NCBI GenBank assembly: GCA_017395885.1 | Contig: JAFQNM010000018.1 | Span: forward strand, 1-14,256 | Source of the DNA: Clostridia bacterium | Lineage (GTDB): Bacteria > Bacillota > Clostridia > Oscillospirales > CAG-272 | Length of the DNA stretch: 14,256 bases | Direction: 5' to 3' | Part shown: one piece after another, positions 4,206 through 11,187 of the stretch | How positions within the stretch are numbered: position 1 is the stretch's first letter | Layout: every line of letters starts with the position of its first letter | Notes under the pieces: generated by a model | Told to the model about the DNA's origin: nothing | Seen by the model: only the letters and a program-made list of their open reading frames with translations | Database searches by the model: none | Translations under genes and position numbers: made by a program

Positions 4206-7088
4206 TCAGGAAATTGCGCCGGAGGCAACTCTTGCAAGGTAGTTTGCGTCCTTGCCGTTAAACAGACCGTCTCCGTTAATATCACCTGCAAGTGTTTGAA
4301 TCTCTGTAGGTGTGACTGCGCCGGAGAGAATACGCTTCGTTATGTTAACGTCCATTGCGTTGACTGTTCCGTCTCCCGTAAGGTCGCCGGGGATGTATTC
4401 GGGTGTTACCACAGGCTCCTTCTCACCGCAAACTGAGCAGGTACCGTTCTTGTAGCTGTGACCCGGAGCGGTGATAGCGGTCACCTCCCTGTGGCCGCAG
4501 ACCGTGCATTCCGTGCCGGCATAGCCGTCCTCGGTGCAGGTGGCAGCCTTGGAAACGCTAACGGTCGAATGCTCTGCCGCAGGCAGGTAAACGCCTGTTG
4601 AGGCAGTTTCGTTGCAGTAACGGCAATATTCCGTGATCTCAACGGGGCCGTTGCAGGAGGCCTTGCCCTTTTCGAACATAATATGGCTCTCTGCGGTGAT
4701 CTTGCCGTTGCATACGGTGCAGTATACGTAGTGGTTGCCTGAATTGTATTTTTCGTATCTGTAATAATCTCTGTCGTTGTGGTAGGCAGTTGTTGTTACA
4801 GTTTTTTTGTATGAGCACTTGGTGCACTGATAGATCTCAGAGCCGTCTGTCGTGCAGGTTGCGGCGTTGCCGCTTACCTTCTTGAAGCAGGAGCCCTCGG
4901 TATGGAGTGCGGGGATGACCTCGTCGTAGCTTGCTTGGCACTTTGTGCAGGTGTAAAGCCTTGTGCCTGCGGTGAGACAGCCTGCAGCCTTTGTAACCGT
5001 GCCGGAATCATAGGTGTGAGCGCACATACCGCTCCTGACTGCAGCCTCAACAGTGCTGCCAAGCTCCTTACGGACAATAGCCATAACGTCATAATCATCC
5101 ATAGAGGAAGAGAATGCGCTTCTGTTGAAATTGGGGAGAGAGAGGTAGCGTACGATGTTTGTGGAGATTCTTGAAGCTACGGTCTTTGCGGCTGTTTCGC
5201 CCTTGTAGGCCTCCAGCATCTTCAGCATCTGGTATTCCTCAATGCCGTCACGCATAAGCTCAACGCGAAGCGTGCCGACGTAGTTTGCAACGCCACGCAT
5301 TTTTGCCTGCTGTGCACCGTAGAAGAGAACGCCGTTTCCGTAGAAGGTGTCCTGATTATAGGTAAGCTTGTTGGTCTTCCACTGGCACATGGTGTTGGAG
5401 CCTGTGGCGGTGCTGTCAACGATAACGGTGCCTGTTGCCTTTTCGTTCTCGCTCCAGCCGTTGGTGGAATAGTAGAGGTAGCCTGTAATATCGTTCTGGT
5501 AGCACTGCCAGAAGAAGATCTTTGTCTGGATACCGGTGTTTTCTATCAGGTGGTTTGCGTATGTATAGCAGTAGTTACCGCCGGCACCGTAGGTCCAGAG
5601 GGTGGAGTTTGCGCTCTCATTGTTCTTCTGCGCCATATATATTTCAGACTTTATGCGGTCTGAGAATTCGCCGTAGAGGCTGTTCCAGTTATAATACTCA
5701 GTTCCCCAAAGAAGAGTGGAGCCGACAGCGCCGCTTTGGGAGTTGTTCGTTCCCCACGTATAGAGGCCGGAGATGGAGGCGCTCAGATCGCGAACAGGCT
5801 CAGCGCCCATGCCCTTGTAGCCTGCAGCCGTCAGCTCAGACTGAGGAGTGAAGGCATAGAACTGGGGGCACCACATGGTAATGCCACCCTGATCGATCAT
5901 AGCCTGGGTCGAGTCTGTCAGCTGATAGTCCTTGTAGTTTTTGAGGGATGAGGTGTAGTTAAAGTAGGGATAGGGGTGGTTCTCGTGGTAGGGCACTATG
6001 GTCTGAGGGTCGTCCCAGTAGGTAGAAAGATGGCCGTAAAAGGTCTTAACGTCGTCCACGGTCATATTCTCAGAGCCGGTAATCTTGTTCCAAACTGCAC
6101 CCACAGGCTCGTCTGCCGTGTAGAAATAGAGCTTGTCCTTAACGGTCTCCCAGTCGTCGGAGTGGCTCAGATCGTTGTATATTTCACGGTATCTGTAGTA
6201 TTCAACGTCAGTACCAACCTCGCCGTAGCTACCCTGAGAGCCGCCGCCTGCATAGGTCACGCGGACAGCGTTAACGCGGGGATTGGTGAGGTAAGGGTTA
6301 TCAGAGGTGATACCGCCGGGAGGGTCCATAGCTACGAGACGGTTTTCGAGAAGATAGTCGTAGAACTTCTGGTAGGTGCCGCCGTAGGTGGTATCGTTGC
6401 TTGTGAAGAGAGCAGTCTTAAGGGCTGTTTCTTCAGAGAGAGCAAAATCCCAAACGTAGCAGAAGACGGTGGCGGTTTTAACTGTCTGGCCTTGGGAGTT
6501 GGTAATGTTAAGCTGAGCAGAGTACCATCCGGAGGGGGTGTTTTCTGCAGTTTTTATCTTAATGAAGAAGGCCTGGCTTTTTCCGGCATTAAGCTGGAAT
6601 TTTCCTCCTATATTGGCAAGAGGATATACGGGGTCGGGTGTTTCGCCCTCGCGAATGGGGGTGGTGGAGGCTGTTGCACCGTAAACGAACTCCTCTCTGA
6701 TGCCGGAAACGGTAACGTACATCTCATAGTAAAGCTCAGCAGCAAGCTCGTTTCCGTTGCCGTCCTTAAAGCTTGTAACGGTGGCGCCCATATTGGCCTT
6801 TGTTGAATCGGAGTAAAGCACGAACTGAATGTTCTCGGTTTCGTTCTTTGCCATATATGCAGAATAGGTGTTCATACCTGATGAGGTCTTGTCGCTCGTC
6901 AGCACCTTTTTGAAGGAGTGCTCAAACCAGAGCTTTACGGAGCTGTCCTCATAGGGGGCCTTTTGCACAACGTAGCTGTCTGCGGGGTCACCGCTTGCAG
7001 CTCCTGAGGTGAAGGCACCGAAGCATATAGCCGAAAGAAGCATAACGGCAAGAGCCGCCATGAGAAGAACCTTTGATAATTTTTTCAT
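4206..7088 (-). CDS. Secreted GH123-like (DUF4091) protein with Cys-rich repeats and dockerin
   Basis: This 960-residue exported protein begins with a signal peptide (K-rich start, hydrophobic 7-25, small residues near 29-33). Residues about 40-680 look like a glycoside hydrolase of the GH123/DUF4091 group. YFYTADEPVG (321-330) holds an adjacent Asp-Glu pair (D326-E327), the catalytic arrangement of GH123 N-acetylgalactosaminidases, and LRVELMRDGIEEYQMLKMLE (607-626) matches the conserved DUF4091 C-terminal block. Residues 689-890 carry six CxxC pairs (714, 755, 790, 822, 861, 884) in clostridial surface-protein modules. The end is a type I dockerin with two calcium loops, DLTGDGTVNAMD (902-913) and DINGDGLFNGKD (936-947), implying docking to a cohesin scaffold. 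AAGGGGGG precedes the ATG. It is monocistronic and diverges from the GH20 gene. Activity on GalNAc is inferred from family only. Confidence 0.88.
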   Translation of the reverse strand: MKKLSKVLLMAALAVMLLSAICFGAFTSGAASGDPADSYVVQKAPYEDSSVKLWFEHSFKKVLTSDKTSSGMNTYSAYMAKNETENIQFVLYSDSTKANMGATVTSFKDGNGNELAAELYYEMYVTVSGIREEFVYGATASTTPIREGETPDPVYPLANIGGKFQLNAGKSQAFFIKIKTAENTPSGWYSAQLNITNSQGQTVKTATVFCYVWDFALSEETALKTALFTSNDTTYGGTYQKFYDYLLENRLVAMDPPGGITSDNPYLTNPRVNAVRVTYAGGGSQGSYGEVGTDVEYYRYREIYNDLSHSDDWETVKDKLYFYTADEPVGAVWNKITGSENMTVDDVKTFYGHLSTYWDDPQTIVPYHENHPYPYFNYTSSLKNYKDYQLTDSTQAMIDQGGITMWCPQFYAFTPQSELTAAGYKGMGAEPVRDLSASISGLYTWGTNNSQSGAVGSTLLWGTEYYNWNSLYGEFSDRIKSEIYMAQKNNESANSTLWTYGAGGNYCYTYANHLIENTGIQTKIFFWQCYQNDITGYLYYSTNGWSENEKATGTVIVDSTATGSNTMCQWKTNKLTYNQDTFYGNGVLFYGAQQAKMRGVANYVGTLRVELMRDGIEEYQMLKMLEAYKGETAAKTVASRISTNIVRYLSLPNFNRSAFSSSMDDYDVMAIVRKELGSTVEAAVRSGMCAHTYDSGTVTKAAGCLTAGTRLYTCTKCQASYDEVIPALHTEGSCFKKVSGNAATCTTDGSEIYQCTKCSYKKTVTTTAYHNDRDYYRYEKYNSGNHYVYCTVCNGKITAESHIMFEKGKASCNGPVEITEYCRYCNETASTGVYLPAAEHSTVSVSKAATCTEDGYAGTECTVCGHREVTAITAPGHSYKNGTCSVCGEKEPVVTPEYIPGDLTGDGTVNAMDVNITKRILSGAVTPTEIQTLAGDINGDGLFNGKDANYLARVASGAIS

Positions 7089-7111
7089 AATACCCCCCTT
7101 AATGATCGGTT

Positions 7112-7131
7112 ATATGCATATGTTAACATAT
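7112..7131. promoter_or_regulatory. Two overlapping palindromes, candidate operator
   Basis: ATATGCATAT (7112-7121) and ATATGTTAACATAT (7118-7131) are both perfect palindromes sharing four bases. They cover the -10 box and the expected start of the GH123-like transcript. This is a plausible repressor site, though part of the symmetry could come from simple AT richness. Confidence 0.45.
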
Positions 7132-7148
7132 ACCTCATATAAAGTCAA
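7120..7148 (-). promoter_or_regulatory. Promoter of the GH123-like gene
   Basis: On the minus strand TTGACT (7143-7148) and TAACAT (7120-7125) are 17 bp apart. The -10 box lies inside the palindrome at 7118-7131. Confidence 0.65.
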
Positions 7149-7224
7149 CAGGGGAGTGGTTTTTGTGCAAAACGGCAAAAGATTCTTGGGTGCTTGAAAT
7201 TTGCTCCCTTTACTTTTCCGTTCC

Positions 7225-7253
7225 TTGACTTTGTATTTTTAATGTGGTAGAAT
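7225..7253 (+). promoter_or_regulatory. Promoter of the GH20 gene
   Basis: TTGACT (7225-7230) and TAGAAT (7248-7253) with a 17-bp spacer, 32 bp upstream of the start codon. It diverges from the GH123-like promoter; the -35 boxes are 76 bp apart. Confidence 0.75.
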
Positions 7254-7285
7254 AAGGCAACTATATTGTTCGAGGTTTTACGACA

Positions 7286-8734
7286 ATGGCTAAATTTACA
7301 GAAATCATTCCCGCCCCCAAGGGTTATTGGGGAGATGGCACGGTCAACGCATACGAGGCAACCGTATCAGGAGATTTTCCTCTTGAGACAGCATCCTTTG
7401 CCGCTTATGCAAAGCGCATTCTTGATATTGACGTTAAGGCTTGCGAGAACGGTGCTGTTACCATAAAGAAATGCGAGTGCCTTGCAGCAGGCGAATACCG
7501 CCTTGAGATCGGCGAGGAGGCAGGTAAGATCACCGTTAAGGTAGGCGACTCCGAGGGCCTTTCTGCAGCCTTCGGCACCCTTCTTCAGCTTGGCGAAAAC
7601 CGTGATGGCAAGCTTCTTCTCCCTACAGGCGGAGTTTATGACAGACCTGAGTGCAAGTGGAGAGGCCTCCTTATCGACTGCGCACGCCGCCGTCACTCCG
7701 TTCCTCTTCTCAAAAAGTACGTAGATCTTTGCCGCTTCTATAAGGTAAAGTATCTCCATATCCACTTTACAGACGATGAGAACTTCACTCTCCCCTCAAG
7801 GGCGTTCCCCAAGATCACGACCCCCGAGAACTGCTATTCCTATGAGGAGATAGCAGAGCTGGACAGCTACGCATACGAAAACGGCGTTTCCATCATTCCC
7901 GAGCTTGATACTCCCGGCCATTCCACTGCTATGCTGAAGGCATATCCCGACGTGTTCGGTGTTGAGGGGATCATCAAGTTCACAAAGGATGCTATTGAGG
8001 CAACAAAGGTGCTTTACCGTGAGGTTTGCGAAATGTTCCCTCACTCCGAGTATATCCACATGGGCGGCGATGAATCCCGCCTTGGCTGGTGGCTTGAGGA
8101 GCAGTCTCTTGCATACGGAGAGTCTATCGGCATTTCCGTAAAGGATGAGATCTCCGAGATGACCCCCAACGAGTACGTTATGCTCCGTTTCCTTGCAACC
8201 TTCATCAAGGAAATGGCAGAAACTATCACCGAGTGCGGCAAGAAGCCAGCGGTTTGGGAGGGCTTCAATAAGGTAACAAACGATATCGTTCCCAAGAATG
8301 TTACCGTTATGGTGTTTGACTCCTCCTATCAGCTTGCTCCCTCTCTCTGTGAGGCAGGCTTTGAGGTCATCAACTGCGCCTGGTTCCCCCTCTACGTTGT
8401 TATCCCTTACTGGATATATACTCAGAAGAACTGCTTTGATTGGGACGTTTACTCCTTCGGCACCATCAACGAGAACTCACCCTATAAGAACGGATATATG
8501 AAGTTTGACTATATCCCCAATATTGAGGGCGGACAGCTCTGCTCCTGGGGTGACGGACTCAAGTGTGAGTATAAGGACCCTGAGGTAGGTCTTGCAAAGG
8601 AGCTGGAGGAGATCGTAAGCCGACTTCCCGCAGTTGCCGAGAATACCTGGAACCGTGAAAAGCGCCGCAGCTACGAGGCATTCCTCATAGCTATGGAGGA
8701 GCTTTCTGAGAAGGTTAAAAAGCTTCTCGCCTGA
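7286..8734 (+). CDS. Glycoside hydrolase family 20 beta-N-acetylhexosaminidase, cytoplasmic
   Basis: A 482-residue enzyme expected to release terminal GlcNAc or GalNAc by substrate-assisted catalysis. An N-terminal alpha/beta domain (about 1-118) precedes the barrel. GLLIDCARRRHSVPLLKKYV (127-146) and YLHIHFTDDENF (156-167) are the conserved GH20 entry strands, PELDTPGHS (205-213) carries the active-site His, and HMGGDES (258-264) has the catalytic Asp-Glu pair D262-E263. WEGF (324-327) is the typical tryptophan strand. There is no signal peptide or membrane anchor, so it should act in the cytoplasm on imported oligosaccharides. GAGG (7272-7275) lies 10 bases before the ATG. It is single-gene, divergent from the secreted GH123-like gene and followed by its own terminator. 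GlcNAc versus GalNAc preference cannot be told from the sequence. Confidence 0.92.
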   Translation: MAKFTEIIPAPKGYWGDGTVNAYEATVSGDFPLETASFAAYAKRILDIDVKACENGAVTIKKCECLAAGEYRLEIGEEAGKITVKVGDSEGLSAAFGTLLQLGENRDGKLLLPTGGVYDRPECKWRGLLIDCARRRHSVPLLKKYVDLCRFYKVKYLHIHFTDDENFTLPSRAFPKITTPENCYSYEEIAELDSYAYENGVSIIPELDTPGHSTAMLKAYPDVFGVEGIIKFTKDAIEATKVLYREVCEMFPHSEYIHMGGDESRLGWWLEEQSLAYGESIGISVKDEISEMTPNEYVMLRFLATFIKEMAETITECGKKPAVWEGFNKVTNDIVPKNVTVMVFDSSYQLAPSLCEAGFEVINCAWFPLYVVIPYWIYTQKNCFDWDVYSFGTINENSPYKNGYMKFDYIPNIEGGQLCSWGDGLKCEYKDPEVGLAKELEEIVSRLPAVAENTWNREKRRSYEAFLIAMEELSEKVKKLLA

Positions 8735-8766
8735 AGCTGCTTTTGGATAACTTTATCGACAAACAG

Positions 8767-8795
8767 AGAAAACCTCCGATTTCGGAGGTTTTCTT
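8767..8795 (+). terminator. Terminator of the GH20 gene
   Basis: A 13-bp perfect inverted repeat (8767-8779 with 8782-8794, core AACCTCCGA/TCGGAGGTT) begins 33 bp after the stop codon and ends in TTTTCTT. It is separate from the next hairpin at 8797-8834. Confidence 0.85.
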
Positions 8796-8796
8796 A

Positions 8797-8834
8797 GAAA
8801 GAGGATCCCTGTTTTTTAAGGGATCCTCTTTTTT
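8797..8834. terminator. Terminator of the aroK operon, possibly bidirectional
   Basis: AAAGAGGATCCCT (8798-8810) pairs with AGGGATCCTCTTT (8819-8831) around the loop GTTTTTTA. On the plus strand it continues into a run of T; on the minus strand the tail is TTTCTAAG. The aroK stop codon (8816-8818) lies in the loop, so the right arm of the stem is aroK coding sequence. Confidence 0.75.
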
Positions 8835-9346
8835 GCTTCTTTTATTGAGCGGATCAGCTTTTCCACCGATTCCTCAGTCCGAAGGCCGGTGCAGTCCACT
8901 GTAACGTCGGCATATTTTTCGTAGAGAGGGGCTCTTGCCTTGTAAAGGTCCTCAAGGCTTTCACCCTCGCTCATAACGAGGCCTCTCGTTGTGATATTAC
9001 GTACTCTCCTTTTGATCTCCTCGTAGGGGAGCTGTATGTAAACGATAATGCCGTTTCTTTGGAGATTTTTCATAGCGCTTTCAGAGAGCACAACGCTGCC
9101 GCCTGTGGCAATAACCGTTCTGTGGTAGCCCTTGAGGGAGGAGACCACGCTGCTCTCTGTTTCGCAAAAGCCGTCCAGCCCCTTTTTTTCTATTATTTTG
9201 AAAAGTGGCAGCTTTTCTCTTTGCTGTATAAGCAGGTCTGTATCGCAAAAGGCATACATTTCAGCCTTGGCATAGAGAACGCCAAGAGTGCTTTTTCCGC
9301 TGCCCGGCATTCCTATGAAGATTATATTATCAAGTGTTGGCCTCAT
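8816..9346 (-). CDS. aroK: Shikimate kinase
   Basis: A 176-residue cytoplasmic kinase that phosphorylates shikimate at the 3-hydroxyl with ATP, the fifth step of the chorismate pathway. GMPGSGKST (12-20) is the Walker A loop, DTD (35-37) the Mg/shikimate motif, ATGGSVV (80-86) the substrate glycine loop, and RAPLYEKYAD near the C-terminus is typical of the family. The lid region reads TRGLVMSEGE instead of the usual GRPLL, a variant worth noting. Length is normal. The start overlaps the end of the upstream PHP gene by 17 bp with only a weak GAG ahead of it, suggesting translational coupling. It is the last gene of the minus-strand operon; its stop codon is in the loop of the terminator. Confidence 0.92.
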   Translation of the reverse strand: MRPTLDNIIFIGMPGSGKSTLGVLYAKAEMYAFCDTDLLIQQREKLPLFKIIEKKGLDGFCETESSVVSSLKGYHRTVIATGGSVVLSESAMKNLQRNGIIVYIQLPYEEIKRRVRNITTRGLVMSEGESLEDLYKARAPLYEKYADVTVDCTGLRTEESVEKLIRSIKEAKKRIP

Positions 9347-10121
9347 AGTATCTCAAAAATCTCGTGGTATCTATAGTTTCTGTAACTTCAAGCCCATATT
9401 TTTCAATAAGGTTATAAGCCTTTTCGATGGAGGGTGCATCGGTAAACTGCTCAGGGAGATGAGCATCGATGCCAAGTATCACCCTTGAGCCGCACTCACG
9501 GCAAAGGTCGAGAAATTCCTCGCAGGGGTAAATACGGTCTCTGTATATGCCGAGAACGTTCACCTCAACGGGCAGACCGAGACGGCCTGAGCACTCGAGA
9601 ATACGCTTCATTTCACGGCGGAAGGCGGGATGCTTTCTGTCCAGTCCCACAATATCGGGGTGAGCGATGTAGGAGAAGGCGCCTGTTTCCAGAGCCTCAA
9701 CGCACTGATCGGCATATCTCACCATATCCTCCTCGGTGTTGACCCACTGAACGTACATACCGTGCTGGTCATCGTCCAGATAGTGCTGACCCAGAATCAG
9801 GTATTCTATGCCGTATGGCTTCAAAAATTCGAGAAGCTTTGGAAAAAGCTTTGGATAATACTCAGCCTCAAGGCCGAGATGTATATCTATCCTTCCCTTG
9901 TACTGCTCACGCAGCTCATTGACAGAGGTGACGTAATCCTCAAGTTGCTCGGGACGCATACGGTAGAAGGAGTAGAAATCCCCTTCAAAGCCAACGTAAG
10001 GAGCATGGTCGGAGAAGCCCAAAGTGCCGATGCCCGCCTCGATAGCAACGTCAACGTATCGCTGGTCTGAGCAGCCTGCGTGATTGCAGCGAAAGGTGTG
10101 GGTATGAAAATTAGCCTTCAT
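9330..10121 (-). CDS. PHP-domain histidinol-phosphatase (HisJ) family phosphoesterase
   Basis: A 263-residue metal-dependent phosphoesterase of the PHP superfamily, most like HisJ/HisK histidinol-phosphatases. Metal ligands appear in the usual order: HTHT (6-9), H14, FSDHAP (36-41), GLEAEYYP (83-90), GQHY (111-114), AHPD (153-156) and GIDAH (217-221). Length suits the family. The ATG at 10119-10121 is chosen because GGAGG (10130-10134) lies 8 bases ahead and the HTHT motif follows at once; the frame extends 43 more codons only as overlap with the LCP gene. It overlaps LCP by 11 bp and aroK by 17 bp, so the three are probably translationally coupled. A histidine-pathway role is inferred; no other his gene is in view, so a different phosphate ester is possible. 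Confidence 0.87.
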   Translation of the reverse strand: MKANFHTHTFRCNHAGCSDQRYVDVAIEAGIGTLGFSDHAPYVGFEGDFYSFYRMRPEQLEDYVTSVNELREQYKGRIDIHLGLEAEYYPKLFPKLLEFLKPYGIEYLILGQHYLDDDQHGMYVQWVNTEEDMVRYADQCVEALETGAFSYIAHPDIVGLDRKHPAFRREMKRILECSGRLGLPVEVNVLGIYRDRIYPCEEFLDLCRECGSRVILGIDAHLPEQFTDAPSIEKAYNLIEKYGLEVTETIDTTRFLRYYEANT

Positions 10122-11175
10122 CGTTGCTGCCTCCGTATATGATCTCCCAAAGGTATTCGCGGTTTTTCTCAAGATCGGGAACGAGAACGGCCATACTGTT
10201 GATATAAGCAGAGTAGTATGAGCCCTCAAGCGGGAGGCGGTGCTGTTCAATGCCCTCGATGTTCATTGCATAGAGGTCCATTGCATAGCTCATGATCTCG
10301 CCGTTGGTCATATTTGTGGTAACGAGGGGGAGAATAGTATCCACCAGGTCAAGTATAACGGGAACGGATGCCGATTCTCTGAGCCTTGCATAGATAGAGG
10401 CGAGGGCCTTTCTCTGGCGGGCAGTTCTTTCATAGTCTGAGTTGCCCACGTAGCGCATAGTGCAGTAGGAGAGAGCGGCGGCGCCGTCAAGGCGGTTTCT
10501 GCCCTCAACGGTACGGTGACCCCAGCCCTTCAGGGCAAGAGCCTCCTCTGCATTCAGATCTATATAAATACCGCCGAGAATATCGACAACCTCACGGAAG
10601 GCGAAGAAATCCACCTCAACGAAGCGGTCTACCGTGATGCCGAAGTTTTTCTCAACCGTTTCCTTCAGAAGCTCCCAGCCCCCGAAGAAGTATGCAACGT
10701 TGATCCTGTTATCGCTGTAGCCGGGGATCTGAACGTACATATCACGCATAAGAGAGGTGACCTTCAGGGTCTTGTTCGTTTTGTCAATGGTCAGGAGCAT
10801 CATAGAGTCAGATCGGCCCTTTGCGCCCTCCTGCCTCGTATCCTGACCGATAAGGAGGATGTTGGTAACGCCCTCACGGGAGAGGGTGTTAACGTCCTCG
10901 GCCCAGTTGATATCGCCGGGCTCAACGATCTCGGTGCCGTCCTTGTAGGGGTCTGTTTCAAAGGTCTCGTCCTCGGGGAGAACGGGGGTCAGCTTATCGG
11001 GATCGTATTTTTGTATTTTGGAAAGCTTGGAGTTGATAAAGATAAGGGCCGATGCTCCGAGCACGAGTATCAGAGAGAGAAAGGCGCATAGTATCCTTGC
11101 CCAAATGGGAAAGCGGCGCTTTTTCTTTTCGTTATCTTTTTTCTCCTGCTTTACTGTTTCGTTGGTTTCAGACAT
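10111..11175 (-). CDS. LytR-CpsA-Psr (LCP) family wall-polymer ligase
   Basis: A 354-residue type II membrane protein. A charged cytoplasmic start (1-21) leads to one membrane helix (about 22-49), and the rest is extracellular. LCP enzymes move undecaprenyl-linked glycopolymers onto peptidoglycan. Signatures seen are NILLIGQDTR (105-114), RSDSMMLLTID (121-131), the catalytic-site block SLMRDMYVQIPG (141-152) with R144/D145, and RLDGAAALSYCTMRY followed by DYERTARQRKAL. AAAGGA (11184-11189) overlaps the upstream gene's TAA stop, giving a 12-bp gap and likely coupling. It sits next to a repeat-rich membrane protein of the same topology, which hints at a shared role in envelope assembly. Which polymer it attaches is not evident; no teichoic acid or capsule genes are in view. 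Confidence 0.93.
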   Translation of the reverse strand: MSETNETVKQEKKDNEKKKRRFPIWARILCAFLSLILVLGASALIFINSKLSKIQKYDPDKLTPVLPEDETFETDPYKDGTEIVEPGDINWAEDVNTLSREGVTNILLIGQDTRQEGAKGRSDSMMLLTIDKTNKTLKVTSLMRDMYVQIPGYSDNRINVAYFFGGWELLKETVEKNFGITVDRFVEVDFFAFREVVDILGGIYIDLNAEEALALKGWGHRTVEGRNRLDGAAALSYCTMRYVGNSDYERTARQRKALASIYARLRESASVPVILDLVDTILPLVTTNMTNGEIMSYAMDLYAMNIEGIEQHRLPLEGSYYSAYINSMAVLVPDLEKNREYLWEIIYGGSNDEG

Positions 11176-11187
11176 ATTATTATTCCT

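Noticed and set aside
2062..8845. Shared TTTTTTGCTTCTTT tail after the terminators at 2066 and 8797
   Set aside because: The second copy is antisense to aroK codons for KEAKK, so the likeness may be chance in A/G-rich sequence; two copies are not enough to claim a repeat family.
10122..10250. Upstream extension of the PHP-domain protein
   Set aside because: It is an out-of-frame reading of the LCP gene; GGAGG at 10130-10134 marks the start at 10121, just before the HTHT motif.
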